Below are positions 30,917 to 40,253 of a stretch of 64,000 bases of DNA, in pieces. The stretch is taken from contig LVBG01000017.1 in NCBI GenBank assembly GCA_001603115.1, positions 1 through 64,000 on the forward strand. Direction: 5' to 3'. Source of the stretch: Spirochaetales bacterium Spiro_05 (GTDB lineage: Bacteria > Spirochaetota > Spirochaetia > Sphaerochaetales > Sphaerochaetaceae). The translations under genes were made by a program, and so were the position numbers. The notes beneath the pieces are model-generated. The model saw only the letters and a program-made list of their open reading frames with translations, had not been told where the DNA came from and did no database searches. How positions within the stretch are numbered: position 1 is the stretch's first letter; every line of letters begins with the position of its first letter.

Positions 30917-32131
30917 TCACCTTGAAACATGTTGTACTGCCAGATAGGCAGTAGAAAAAGCTGCTTGGAGGTTGAAACCTCCACTCTCGCCATCATAATC
31001 AAGCACCTCACCACAGAAAAACAAGCCCTTCTGCAGCGTGGATTCCATACGCTTTCGGTCCACCTCGGAGAGGTTTACCCCACCGGCGGTGACCATCGCC
31101 GATTGGAAGCCCTTGACCGAAGAGACGGTGAACGGATGATCGGTGATCAGGCGAACCAGCTGAAGGCGGTTCTGTTTGCCGAGCTCCCCTGCTTTGGTCT
31201 CAGCCTTGAGGGAGAGAGAGGAGAGCAAGCTCTGTGCAAGCGCAGAGAAGAGGCCTGCTTCCTTGAGAAGGGAGGAGACTTGCTTCTTGGGCTGGGCAAG
31301 CAAGAGTGCATGCAGTTGCTTCTCAAGATCTGCTTTGGTTTTGCAGCTGAGCAAGGTGGCAACGATGCGATCTGCCTTGAGCACCGATCGCGAAGCGGTA
31401 AGGATGACGGGTCCGCTGAGCCCATCATGGGTGAAAAGCACATCCCCCACCGCGTGTGCATAGCGTTTTGCTTCTCCCTGATGATAGAACTCCACCTGGA
31501 CCGAACGCAGGGCGTTGCCTGCAAGATGTCGGTAGGGATAGGCTTCTATGGCTAGGGCGGCAAGACCGCTTCTAGGGGGAACGATGGTATGTCCCAATGC
31601 TTTGGCAAGCTGATACCCGCTGCCGTCACTGCCGGTACGAGGATAGCTCATGCCTCCGGTTGCCAGAAGGAGTTGCTTTGTCTCGTAAGCTTCGCGGTTT
31701 GTGGTGACCAGAAAGGTATTGGTTTCCGTCTTCTGTATGCTTTCCACCTTGGTCCCTGGCATGATGGTCGCCCTGCTTTCGCGGACCAGCAGGTCCCGGA
31801 TCTGGTGGGCATCGAGGCTTTTGGGGAAGACTTTCCCATCCTCTCGCACCACCAAGGCACACCCCCGCTGCTCAAACCAGGAAGAAAGGGCGGAGGGTGG
31901 AAGGTTCTGCAGGGCAGGAAGCAGGAAATTCCTCTGCTCCTTGCTCCCGAAGTGGGTGAGAAACGCCTCTACCGAAAGCGTGTTGGTGATGTTGCACATC
32001 CCCCCTCCGGTGATGAGCATCTTCTTTCCCACCTCCGGTGTGTGCTCGATCAGAAGAGCATTGCGGGTAGGAAGGTTTGCTGAGGCGAAGAGGCCTGCAG
32101 CCCCACCTCCAATGATGATGAGTTCATACAT
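30917..32131 (-). CDS. HI0933/BaiN-family flavoprotein
   Basis: The ATG at 32131 opens directly with the FAD-binding loop MYELIIIGGGAAGLFAS. The 404-residue protein contains EVGKKMLITGGGMCNITN (HI0933 signature) near residue 34, LLLATGGMSYPRTGSDGSGY near residue 155, and a C-terminal GVNLSEVDRKRMES ... GLFFCGEVLDYDGESGGFNLQAAFSTA. These enzymes bind FAD and include BaiN-type reductases; the substrate here is unknown. It is divergent from the small barrel-protein gene and precedes the VOC gene. Confidence 0.85.
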   Translation of the reverse strand: MYELIIIGGGAAGLFASANLPTRNALLIEHTPEVGKKMLITGGGMCNITNTLSVEAFLTHFGSKEQRNFLLPALQNLPPSALSSWFEQRGCALVVREDGKVFPKSLDAHQIRDLLVRESRATIMPGTKVESIQKTETNTFLVTTNREAYETKQLLLATGGMSYPRTGSDGSGYQLAKALGHTIVPPRSGLAALAIEAYPYRHLAGNALRSVQVEFYHQGEAKRYAHAVGDVLFTHDGLSGPVILTASRSVLKADRIVATLLSCKTKADLEKQLHALLLAQPKKQVSSLLKEAGLFSALAQSLLSSLSLKAETKAGELGKQNRLQLVRLITDHPFTVSSVKGFQSAMVTAGGVNLSEVDRKRMESTLQKGLFFCGEVLDYDGESGGFNLQAAFSTAYLAVQHVSR

Positions 32132-32206
32132 ATTTTGTATCCTAGCAGACTCGGCATCTTGTGTCTTGGCCTTGGCAGGAGTATATACAAACAAGAGGAT
32201 CTGCAT

Positions 32207-32809
32207 ATGAAGCGAACCTTTTTGCTCTTGCTCCTTATTCTGGTTTTTCTTTCCTCGGTGAGCGCTCTCCAAGGGCTTGGTGTGGAAACACTCTATCGGA
32301 AAAAGCACGGCTCTCTTCTGATGAATGGCAAACGGAGCGATTATGGAGGAACCGAGCTTGAGGTGCTGCTTTCCAGCAGGACTGTGGTATATGACAGCTA
32401 TGTTGTCTCCTTCTTCGGTGGGATCAACAAAGCACTTTCTCTTACTGATGACGGCACGTCAGTTGATGTCAGCTCCTATCCCAATGCATATTTCTACGGT
32501 GTGGGCAACAGCGTGATGTTGCCGATAGATTCTGGCCTTTTGCTGGAAATCGGCTGTTCGGTGACAGCTACCTACCTGCAGCACACCATAGGGTCGGCAC
32601 ACTACGACATGCGCACCACCCATCTGAGGATTGGGGGTAAGGTTGGAGTGGGAGAGCTTGAGGGAGGGCAGTTCACCGTAGGCCTTGAGTACGCTGTCCC
32701 CTTGGAGGGGAGAATCATCGAAGAGAATGGGGGCACAACCACGCTGTATAGGGTGCTGTATTCAGGTTCGGCGTTCGGCATCTCGGCAGGTTTTGCCTTC
32801 CACCTCTGA
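32207..32809 (+). CDS. Exported beta-barrel-like protein
   Basis: The start at 32207 has AGAGGA upstream. The 200-residue protein has a classic signal peptide (MKRTFLLLLLILVFLSSVSA), then alternating hydrophobic/polar strands, several of them ending in aromatic residues, and a C-terminal Phe-His-Leu (GISAGFAFHL), as in outer-membrane barrels. No family is recognised. Its end meets the convergent epimerase gene with a 2-bp gap. Confidence 0.6.
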   Translation: MKRTFLLLLLILVFLSSVSALQGLGVETLYRKKHGSLLMNGKRSDYGGTELEVLLSSRTVVYDSYVVSFFGGINKALSLTDDGTSVDVSSYPNAYFYGVGNSVMLPIDSGLLLEIGCSVTATYLQHTIGSAHYDMRTTHLRIGGKVGVGELEGGQFTVGLEYAVPLEGRIIEENGGTTTLYRVLYSGSAFGISAGFAFHL

Positions 32810-32811
32810 TG

Positions 32812-33816
32812 TCAGTAACCGTAGTAGGGTTTGAACCAGGAGACAAAGTTCTCCAAGCCCTGTTCCAAGGTGGTGTCTGGCTTGAAGTCAAAGTCGGCGA
32901 TGAGGTCGGTTACATCAGCGTACGTCTGATATACATCCCCATCCTGCATGGGAAGGTATTCCTTGGTAGCCTCCTTGCCCAAGCAGTGCTCAAGAATCTC
33001 CACAAAACGACTCAAGCGCACCGGCTTGTTATTTCCGATGTTGTACACCTTGTACTGGTCTCCGGATTCGTTTGCCTTGGGAGGGTTGGGGATGATGCGC
33101 TCAAGGGCTGCAATGATATCATCAATGTAGGTGAAGTCACGCCACATGTCACCCTTGTTGAACACCTTGATGCTCTTCTCCTCCATGATGCGCTTGCTGA
33201 AAGAGAAATAGGCCATGTCAGGTCTTCCATAGGGGCCGTAGACAGTGAAAAAGCGCAGCCCCGTCGACGGGATGTGGTAGAGGTGGGTATAGGCGTGTGC
33301 CATCAGCTCGTTCGATTTCTTGGTCGCTGCATAGAGGCTCACCGGGCTGTCAACCTTGTCGGATGTGGAGTAGGGTATCTTGCTGTTCAGCCCATACACA
33401 GACGAGGATGACGCATAGACAAGATGCTTCACCTCATGGTGCCGGCAGAGTTCAAGGATGTTGAGAAAACCAACCAGGTTCGATTGCAGGTAGGCATACG
33501 GGTTGTCGATGCTGTAGCGAACCCCTGCCTGGGCTGCGAGGTTGATCACATACTCGATGCCGTGACGTTTGAAGAGGGAATCGAGCTCCGAATAATTGGC
33601 AAGGTCGGTCCTGTAGAAGGTGAAGCGCTCACAGGCGAGAAGCCTCAGCCTCTCCTCTTTCAGACTTACCTCATAGTAGTCGTTGAGATTGTCCACTGCG
33701 ATGACGGTGCATCCCAACGCAAGCAATCTTCTTGCAAGATGAAAGCCGATGAAACCAGCTGCTCCTGTGACAAGATAGACCTTTGAGGCTTCCAACCGTA
33801 CCAAATCCTTTCGCAT
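32812..33816 (-). CDS. NAD-dependent nucleotide-sugar epimerase (UDP-glucuronate 4-epimerase type)
   Basis: The 334-residue protein is an extended SDR. TGAAGFIGFHLARRL near residue 18 binds NAD, VDNLNDYYEVSLKEERL near residue 41 is typical of UDP-glucuronate epimerases, SSSSVYG near residue 134 gives the Ser, YAATKKSNE near residue 160 gives the catalytic Tyr and Lys, and RFFTVYGPYGRPDMA and RDFTYIDDI complete the pattern. It would make UDP-galacturonate or a similar sugar for envelope polysaccharides. The neighbouring genes are unrelated. Confidence 0.85.
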   Translation of the reverse strand: MRKDLVRLEASKVYLVTGAAGFIGFHLARRLLALGCTVIAVDNLNDYYEVSLKEERLRLLACERFTFYRTDLANYSELDSLFKRHGIEYVINLAAQAGVRYSIDNPYAYLQSNLVGFLNILELCRHHEVKHLVYASSSSVYGLNSKIPYSTSDKVDSPVSLYAATKKSNELMAHAYTHLYHIPSTGLRFFTVYGPYGRPDMAYFSFSKRIMEEKSIKVFNKGDMWRDFTYIDDIIAALERIIPNPPKANESGDQYKVYNIGNNKPVRLSRFVEILEHCLGKEATKEYLPMQDGDVYQTYADVTDLIADFDFKPDTTLEQGLENFVSWFKPYYGY

Positions 33817-33876
33817 TTCCTGCTCCTCGTATGCACCCTATTGTACCCGAGAACCCGATGCATGGGTAGAGGGATG

Positions 33877-33904
33877 AAAAAACTGGACCCCTTGTGAGGT
33901 CCAG
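33877..33904 (-). terminator. Terminator of the purine permease gene
   Basis: CTGGACC (33883-33889) and GGTCCAG (33898-33904) form a 7-bp stem; on the minus strand it is followed by TTTTTT. It lies 24 bp after the permease stop. Confidence 0.88.
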
Positions 33905-33927
33905 CGGTGAGAACAGAGCAACTGCTC

Positions 33928-35214
33928 TTAGAGGGCGCCGAAGAGAATCTTCAGCACGAACAGACCAAATACAACCCAAGTCATCGGAGAGACTTCCTTG
34001 GTTTTCTTGGTGAACAGCTTGAGCAGGACGAAGGAGAGAATACCGAACATGATACCATCGGCGATACTGTAGGCCACGATCATGAAGATGATGGTCAGGA
34101 AGGCCGGGATGGCTTCGGTCATCTCGTTCCATTCGATGTCCTTTACCGGGCTCATCATCATGACGCCGACGATGATCAGGGCAGGAGCAGTGGCTGCGCT
34201 GGGAATCGAACCGAAAAGAGGTTCGAGGAACAGCGACAGGGCAAAGAGGATTGCAACAACGAGTGCGGTAAGTCCGGTGCGACCGCCCTCGACAACGCCG
34301 GAGGAAGACTCGACGAAGGTTGTGACAGTGGAAGTACCGAGCATAGCACCAGCGGTGGTACCGATTGCATCAGCGAAAAGAGCTTCCTTACAGTTGGGGA
34401 TCGAGCCATCGGACTGGATCATGTCTGCCTTGGTTGCGCAGCCAATGAGGGTTCCCACGGTGTCGAACATGTCAACAAAGAGGAAGGTAAACATGATGAC
34501 GACGAAGTCGATGCTCAGGATGTTGGCAAACTCAAAGGGGAAGAAGTACGGGGTCGGAGGAACAAACGAGCCGCCGGCATACTTGGTGATCCCGAAAGGA
34601 ATGCCAATGATGGTGGTGATGACGATACCAATCAGAAGGGCACCGTTCACCTTGTAGGCGAGCAGGATGCCGGTGATGACCAGACCGATCATGGCAAGGC
34701 CGGGAGCTCCCTTGAACCAATCAGCATTGAGGCTGACCAAGGTGGCGCCGTCTACGATGATACCAGCGTTCTGCATGCCGATGAAAGCAATGAAGAGTCC
34801 GATACCAACTCCGATTGCCCTCTTCAGGTTTGCAGGAATGCTGTTGACGATCGCTTCACGGATGTTTACTGCGGTAAGGATCAGGAAGATGATACCTTCT
34901 ACGAATACTGCGGTCAGTGCGAACTGCCAGCTGTATCCCATCCCCAGTACGACCGTATAGGCGAGGAAGGCGTTGAGCCCCATGCCCGGTGCGAGAGCGA
35001 ACGGCAGGTTGGCCAACAGGGCCATGACCAGTGTGGCAATTGCAGACGCTATTGCGGTTGCTGCAAATACCTTGGAGAAATCCATTCCGGCGTCGGAAAG
35101 GATACCAGGGTTGACGGCAAGAATGTAAGCCATGGTAAGAAAGGTAGTGATACCTGCCATAACTTCAGTCTTGACGGTCGTTTTTCGTTCCTTGAGCTTG
35201 AAAAACTTTTCCAT
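33928..35214 (-). CDS. NCS2-family guanine/hypoxanthine/adenine permease
   Basis: The 428-residue membrane protein has about 12-14 hydrophobic segments and the AzgA/PbuG-type motifs: GITTFLTMAYILAVNPGILSD near residue 22, APGMGLNAFLAY near residue 74, MFTFLFVDMFDTVGTLIG near residue 240 and TTFVESSSGVVEGGRTGLTA near residue 297. These mark the purine-base group rather than the uracil/xanthine group. It imports purine bases by proton symport. It is divergent from adenine deaminase and so probably supplies it. Confidence 0.9.
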   Translation of the reverse strand: MEKFFKLKERKTTVKTEVMAGITTFLTMAYILAVNPGILSDAGMDFSKVFAATAIASAIATLVMALLANLPFALAPGMGLNAFLAYTVVLGMGYSWQFALTAVFVEGIIFLILTAVNIREAIVNSIPANLKRAIGVGIGLFIAFIGMQNAGIIVDGATLVSLNADWFKGAPGLAMIGLVITGILLAYKVNGALLIGIVITTIIGIPFGITKYAGGSFVPPTPYFFPFEFANILSIDFVVIMFTFLFVDMFDTVGTLIGCATKADMIQSDGSIPNCKEALFADAIGTTAGAMLGTSTVTTFVESSSGVVEGGRTGLTALVVAILFALSLFLEPLFGSIPSAATAPALIIVGVMMMSPVKDIEWNEMTEAIPAFLTIIFMIVAYSIADGIMFGILSFVLLKLFTKKTKEVSPMTWVVFGLFVLKILFGAL

Positions 35215-35388
35215 CGATGCACTCCTTGCAGATGTTTTGAATACTGATATTCTAGCGCATCTCCTGTAAAACGTACAGAAAAATCGTGAGATTTGTTATA
35301 TAACCAAATTTTGGGGTACAAATTGACGAATCTGGATAAATTAATGGCAGAAAATTTACTATATAATGAAATTTATCAGAAAATATTA

Positions 35389-35482
35389 CTGTCCTATACA
35401 CTCGTATAGAGACAGCAAGATTTTTTTCTTGAAGTATTTGTGCGAAGTGTTACACTAAGAAAAACGTTGCAATATGTTGCAA
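35389..35482 (+). promoter_or_regulatory. Adenine deaminase control region: hairpin, promoter and TTGCAA site
   Basis: CTGTC-CTATAC (35389-35399) pairs with GTATAG-A-GACAG (35404-35415), a hairpin with a T-run following. TTGAAG (35429-35434) and TACACT (35451-35456) are spaced 16 bp. TTGCAATATGTTGCAA at 35467-35482 lies just after the expected start point, which would suit a repressor. The rest of the 280-bp divergent gap (35215-35494) is AT-rich with CCAAATTTTGG at 35313-35323. I saw no purine riboswitch on either strand. Confidence 0.5.
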
Positions 35483-35494
35483 GAAGGAGCTTCC

Positions 35495-37240
35495 ATGGTT
35501 ACCAAAGCTCGCTTGAGAGGCTTGATTGATGCTGCCTCAGGCAGGAAGAGGGCTGACCTTTGCATTACGAACGCCAAGGTGCTTGATGTATATAATAAGG
35601 AATGGTTTGAGTCAGATGTCCTAGTATCAGAAGGACTTATCTGTGGGTTTTCGCAAAAGGGGACTGGCAAGGCCTCATCTGTCGTTGATGGTGGGGGCCG
35701 CTATCTGGTTCCTGGCTTCATAGATGGACATGTCCATATTGAAAGCAGCCACGCTACGCCTGAGGAGTTTTCCAACCTTGTAGTCCCGTGTGGCACGACA
35801 ACCGTTGTTGCCGATCCGCATGAGATCTGCAATGTATGTGGTCTTGATGGCCTTTACTATATGCTGGATGCATCGGAAGATACGGCTTTGCAAGCCTTTT
35901 TTGTCGTACCCTCCTGTGTGCCGGCGACTACCTTCGAGCACAGTGGAGCGACCATACTTGCGGGTGATCTTTCAGATCCCCTGAAGCATGAGCGGGTGCT
36001 CGGCCTTGGGGAGATGATGGATTATCCGGGTGTCATTGCCGCAAGCGATCTGGTGATCGACAAGCTGCTGGAGGCAAAGCGCATTGGAAAGATCATTGAC
36101 GGGCACAGCCCGGCCGTCTCGGGTTCCGACCTTGACGCGTACAGTGCCAGTGGCATCCACACCGACCACGAGTGTGAAACTGCAGAGGAACTGCGCGAGC
36201 GGGTGAGGAGGGGCATGTACGTGATGCTTCGCGAAGGCTCGGCATGCAACAATGTGCTGGCCTTGCTGGGTGGGGTGAGTGAGCGCAACAGCCGCCGTTG
36301 CATCTTCTGCACCGATGATCGCCAACCCATCAGCATTCTCTCTGAGGGGCACATCAACAACAACGTACGTCTTGCAGTCCAAGCGGGCCTCGATCCCATT
36401 GAGGCGCTCTGTATGGCAACCATCAACAGCTGTGACTGTTACCGCCTCACCGACCGCGGTGCAATCGCACCGGGGCTGCGTGCTGATTTCTGTCTAGTCA
36501 ACGACTTGGATTCCTTCTCCATGCACCAGGTATATGTGGCTGGGACTCTGGTTGCCCAGGACGGGGCAATGCTCAAGCCAGCTGTCAGCCGTCCTGATGC
36601 GAGAGTGAGCGGAAAAATGGATGTGAAGCATTTCTCATCCGATCGCCTTGCCCTTCATCTGGAGAGTGGGCATGTCCGCGCCATCGACATCGTGCCTGGT
36701 GGGGTGGTCACTGAAGCCGGCGAGGCTGATGTAACCGTCAAGGATGGGCTGTGGATGCATGATAAGCGGATGGACATCATCAAGCTCGCCGTAGTTGAGC
36801 GGCACAAGGGAACGGGCAATGTGGCCCTTGCCCTGCTTCGGGGCTATGGCCTGCAAGGAGGGGCCATGGCAACCAGTGTTGCACATGATTCACACAACAT
36901 CATTGTTGCCGGCGACAATGACGAGGACATGGAGAGGGCTGTGAACCATCTGATCTCCACCGGAGGAGGGATGGTCATCGTGCAGAAGGGCGAGATTCTC
37001 GCATCCTTCGATCAGCCTGTTGCCGGCCTCATCAGCTACGAGCGTGGAGCGAGCATTGCTGAGCATCTCAAGACTCTGCATGCAATCGCGCAGGAGAAGC
37101 TGAAGGTCAGCAAAACCATCGATCCCTTCATGACGCTCTGCTTCATGTCGCTTCCGGTGATCCCCGCCTATAAGCTTACCGATATGGGACTCTTCGATGT
37201 ACGAACGTTCTCCTTCGTTCCGCTTGAGCTCAATAGATAA
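35495..37240 (+). CDS. ade: Adenine deaminase
   Basis: The ATG at 35495 has AAGGAG upstream; an in-frame ATG at 35474 lies inside the operator. The 581-residue enzyme has the Ade pattern: VPGFIDGHVHIESSHATP near residue 67 (HxH), VADPHEICNVCG near residue 103, GLGEMMDYPGVI near residue 164, DGHSPAVSG near residue 198, CIFCTDDRQP near residue 270 (metal Asp), then the C-terminal half with AHDSHNIIVAGDNDEDM. It makes hypoxanthine from adenine and ammonia. It pairs with the divergent permease and feeds hypoxanthine to the xdhD branch. It converges with the ABC ATPase gene with an 11-bp overlap. Confidence 0.93.
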   Translation: MVTKARLRGLIDAASGRKRADLCITNAKVLDVYNKEWFESDVLVSEGLICGFSQKGTGKASSVVDGGGRYLVPGFIDGHVHIESSHATPEEFSNLVVPCGTTTVVADPHEICNVCGLDGLYYMLDASEDTALQAFFVVPSCVPATTFEHSGATILAGDLSDPLKHERVLGLGEMMDYPGVIAASDLVIDKLLEAKRIGKIIDGHSPAVSGSDLDAYSASGIHTDHECETAEELRERVRRGMYVMLREGSACNNVLALLGGVSERNSRRCIFCTDDRQPISILSEGHINNNVRLAVQAGLDPIEALCMATINSCDCYRLTDRGAIAPGLRADFCLVNDLDSFSMHQVYVAGTLVAQDGAMLKPAVSRPDARVSGKMDVKHFSSDRLALHLESGHVRAIDIVPGGVVTEAGEADVTVKDGLWMHDKRMDIIKLAVVERHKGTGNVALALLRGYGLQGGAMATSVAHDSHNIIVAGDNDEDMERAVNHLISTGGGMVIVQKGEILASFDQPVAGLISYERGASIAEHLKTLHAIAQEKLKVSKTIDPFMTLCFMSLPVIPAYKLTDMGLFDVRTFSFVPLELNR

Positions 37241-37985
37241 GGGTCTCTGTACCCATCTGGCAGACTGTCAGGGGAGTTTCATAGAGGGTGGTCAGCATCT
37301 CGGTGTTGACCACCTGCTCTTTTTTTCCGAAACAGAGCAACGATCCTTGCTTGAGCATCGCAACATGGGATGCCAGTGCATAGGCCAGATTTGCGTCATG
37401 GGTGGTGAATACCAATGTTTTCCCCCGCTTGTGCAGTGAAGAGAGGATGGAAAGCACCTTTTTGCGGTTGGCCGGGTCGAGTGCACTGGTTGGTTCGTCC
37501 AAAAGCAGCATCCTGCTCTGCTGGGCGATGGCACGAGCAAGGAGAAGCAACTGGTGTTCCCCTCCGCTCAGATTGGTTACCGAACGATCGGCATAGGCTG
37601 CAAGCCCAACCTCCTCAAGTGCCTGGTAGGCAATGTCAGCATCATCGGATGTGGGGTTGCCCATCGCCTGCAGATAGGGAGAGCGGCCGAAGAGGGTGTA
37701 ATCGAGGAGCGTGAACGAGAAGTGATAGTGCTCGGTCTGGGGAACCAGAGCGAGCGTTCTTCCCAACTCCTTTCTGCCGTACGCTCCTATCTCTTTGCCA
37801 AAGAGCTGTATGCCCCCCTGCTGCTTGAAGCCCAGAATCAGGTCAAGAAGGGTGGATTTCCCAGCCCCATTCGAACCAAGGATGGCAAGCGAGGAGCCCT
37901 CCTCAAGCTCAAGGCTGATGTTTTCCAGGGCTTGTGTCCCGCTTGGGTAGGTGTAGCTGACATGCTTGATACCGAGGGCATTCAT
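37230..37985 (-). CDS. ABC transporter ATP-binding protein (FecE/BtuD type)
   Basis: The ATG at 37985 overlaps the permease stop by 4 bp, and the longer frame is not supported. The 251-residue ATPase has Walker A GSNGAGKST near residue 36, a Q-loop (LVPQTEHYHFSF) near residue 80, the signature LSGGEHQLL near residue 139, Walker B MLLLDEPTSALD near residue 160 and the switch His in TTHD near residue 194. It is the ATPase of the metal-complex uptake system with the two upstream genes. Confidence 0.9.
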   Translation of the reverse strand: MNALGIKHVSYTYPSGTQALENISLELEEGSSLAILGSNGAGKSTLLDLILGFKQQGGIQLFGKEIGAYGRKELGRTLALVPQTEHYHFSFTLLDYTLFGRSPYLQAMGNPTSDDADIAYQALEEVGLAAYADRSVTNLSGGEHQLLLLARAIAQQSRMLLLDEPTSALDPANRKKVLSILSSLHKRGKTLVFTTHDANLAYALASHVAMLKQGSLLCFGKKEQVVNTEMLTTLYETPLTVCQMGTETLIY

Positions 37986-39001
37986 GCTTTGCCCCCTTGG
38001 TGCTTGAGACTGAGGATGATGATGAATACGATGGCTCCGAACAAGCTGGTGAGCAGGCCGATGGGAATCTCGGTTGGCAGGAGTGTTCTCCCCAAGGTAT
38101 CGCATACAAGCAGGAAAAGAGAGCCAAGGGCCATCGAGCCGGGCAGGCTGAAAGAGCTGTCCGAACCGAAAAGCTTGCGTGCCAGATGCGGGGTTATCAG
38201 CCCCACCCAACCGATGAGGCCGGTGATGGAGATGGTCAGGGTCGTGCCTACGGTGGCTACAACCAGAAGAATCAGGCGGTCGCGCTTGGGATTGAGCCCC
38301 ACCGAGTGTGCGGTTTTCTCCTCAAGCGAAAGGAGGTTGAGTTTCCAGCGGAAACTGAACAAGAGAAGCATGCAGGCAAGTACGATCCACAGAATTGAGA
38401 ACAACTGCTTCCACGAGGCATTCCAAAGCCCTCCCATCATCCAGAAGGTGATGTCCTGCAAATCCTTGGTTGGCTCTGCAACCAACTTGATCACCCCGAG
38501 TGCGCTGGAAAAGATGGCCGAGACTGCAATGCCGCTGAGTACCAGGCGAAGCAGCGATCCACCAAAGCGGAACCGCTGGGCTAGCAGATAGCTGGCAAGC
38601 AGGGCCAAGAGGCCGAAAAAGGTGGCACTGAGTTGGACCATCACTGTGGTGGAGGTGCCGATCACAATCATCAGTGCAGCACCAAACGCTGATCCTTGGC
38701 TTACCCCGAGAAAGCCTGGTTCCACCAAGGGGTTGGAGAAGAGCATCTGAAAGGTGAATCCGCTTGCACTGAGCATGCTGCCGGCCACCAAGGCCAAGAG
38801 AATTCTTGGAAGTCTCACTTTCCAAAGGATGCTTTGGGCCATCCCCCCCTGGCTCCAGATTGAAGAGAAGGTGAACCCAGGCTTGGGATACCTTCCTGCA
38901 AAAAGAAACAGGAGGGAGAGCAGGAGGGTGAGCAAGACAAGAGAGAGAAGAATCAAGCGTCTTCTGCTCCGTTCCTGCACAAATGCTCTTGCTCTGCTCA
39001 T
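37982..39001 (-). CDS. ABC transporter permease, FecCD family
   Basis: The 339-residue permease has about ten transmembrane segments and the FecCD signatures: RLPRILLALVAGSMLSASGFTFQMLFSNPLVEPGFLGVSQGS near residues 48-90 and GLIGWVGLITPHLARKLFG near residue 250, with GTLLPTEIPIGLLTS near the C-terminus. This family carries iron-siderophores, haem, cobalamin and in some cases molybdate. It overlaps both neighbours by 4 bp, so the operon is tight. The substrate is not resolved by sequence. Confidence 0.9.
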   Translation of the reverse strand: MSRARAFVQERSRRRLILLSLVLLTLLLSLLFLFAGRYPKPGFTFSSIWSQGGMAQSILWKVRLPRILLALVAGSMLSASGFTFQMLFSNPLVEPGFLGVSQGSAFGAALMIVIGTSTTVMVQLSATFFGLLALLASYLLAQRFRFGGSLLRLVLSGIAVSAIFSSALGVIKLVAEPTKDLQDITFWMMGGLWNASWKQLFSILWIVLACMLLLFSFRWKLNLLSLEEKTAHSVGLNPKRDRLILLVVATVGTTLTISITGLIGWVGLITPHLARKLFGSDSSFSLPGSMALGSLFLLVCDTLGRTLLPTEIPIGLLTSLFGAIVFIIILSLKHQGGKA

Positions 39002-40101
39002 TTCGTATTGCCGGATACTGAAGCAGTATAGAGTGCGACCAGCTCTTCAAGCTTGTCGGCATCAGACAGCTGATAGAAATCCCGATAGAAGGAAGCCACC
39101 TCAGAGGGCATGTCCAGACTCTGGTACTGCTCTGGATAGATGGTCTTGCCAAGCCACTGGAGGCCCACTATCCAGGATGCCACCGGCTGAAGATAGCTCA
39201 TCATGTCGTGGGGGCCTGAAAGCACCTTCTGATTTCGTACCGCATCCAGCTGGGCCCAGATGGGGGAACTGTAGATTGCATCCACATATGCCTGTGCAGG
39301 GTCCTTGTAGCTGACCAGGATGATCAGATCAGGATTCCATGCTGCAATCTGTTCAAAACTGATGGTTGACCACCCGTTTGCAGCCTTGTTCGCCCCTTTC
39401 CAGACGGGTTGGGCTCCAACGGTTTCCACCATCCAGGTCTGCATCCAGTCATCCGGTGCAATCTTGTACGAGAAGGTGTTGTCCGTACGGTCGCCCTGCA
39501 GCAGCAGGACTTTCACCTGTTGTGCGGTGGGGATGGCCTTCGCGTTTTCTCGTATCGGTTGCATTCGCTTCTCATACAGGGAGATGATCTCGCCAGAACG
39601 TACCGTGTTTTGCAAGAGTTTTCCCAACTGTTCCAATTCGCCGATCCAATCTGCATAGGACTCCAGATTCATGGTGTAGTTGGGGATTCCCAGCACATCG
39701 AGCTTGCGTGCAATTGATTCAAAGTGGGTTGCTTTGGTAAGCACCAAATCCGCTTTCCTGCTTGCAATCTCCTCCACACTGGCTGTTTGGCTGAGACGGG
39801 GCTTCTGGTCAAGCTCGGGTCTGATGAACGAGAAGAAATCTCCCAGGCCCTGGTCTGTTTTCGGTAAGGTGAGATCCATGCCTGCCACCTCTGGAAAGAG
39901 GAAAAGGGCATTTGCCGGCATATTGCCTGCCTTGCCTGCAATCAAGACGGTAGTAGGCTTTTGGGCAAGCTTGAGGGTGCGGCTGTTTGCATCGGTAGCC
40001 TGATAGAAGGAACTCTCCTGCATCACTTGCTCGGCATTGCCGTGGGAGAAGAGGAGAGCGGGAGTGAGGACCAAAAGGAGAAGAAACAGGACTTTTTTCA
40101 T
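38998..40101 (-). CDS. ABC transporter substrate-binding protein
   Basis: The ATG at 40101 gives a 367-residue protein with a signal peptide (MKKVLFLLLLVLTPALLFSHGNA), and no lipobox Cys, so it is periplasmic rather than a lipoprotein. It has the class III (FhuD/BtuF-like) layout: two alpha/beta lobes joined by a long helix, KKADLVLTK-type strands, and Trp/Tyr-rich C-terminal lobe (WLGKTIYPEQY). It binds the ligand for the FecCD-type permease. Near a molybdoenzyme cluster, molybdate or a metal chelate are both open. Confidence 0.75.
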   Translation of the reverse strand: MKKVLFLLLLVLTPALLFSHGNAEQVMQESSFYQATDANSRTLKLAQKPTTVLIAGKAGNMPANALFLFPEVAGMDLTLPKTDQGLGDFFSFIRPELDQKPRLSQTASVEEIASRKADLVLTKATHFESIARKLDVLGIPNYTMNLESYADWIGELEQLGKLLQNTVRSGEIISLYEKRMQPIRENAKAIPTAQQVKVLLLQGDRTDNTFSYKIAPDDWMQTWMVETVGAQPVWKGANKAANGWSTISFEQIAAWNPDLIILVSYKDPAQAYVDAIYSSPIWAQLDAVRNQKVLSGPHDMMSYLQPVASWIVGLQWLGKTIYPEQYQSLDMPSEVASFYRDFYQLSDADKLEELVALYTASVSGNTK

Positions 40102-40253
40102 GGAAACGGCTCCTGGGTGTTGCGAATGGTTGCAGTTTACCATTATATTTTCGATAATGCAATCGGATTTCGACCTTTGCTCTCCCTCTTTTCACCTTGA
40201 TACCTTCTGCCATTCAGTTTACTGTATAGATACCATTCAGAAGGAATCGGAAC

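Noticed and set aside
35215-35494. Purine riboswitch for the permease or adenine deaminase
   Set aside because: I could not place the conserved three-way junction or its loops on either strand. A protein operator (TTGCAA pair) explains regulation better.
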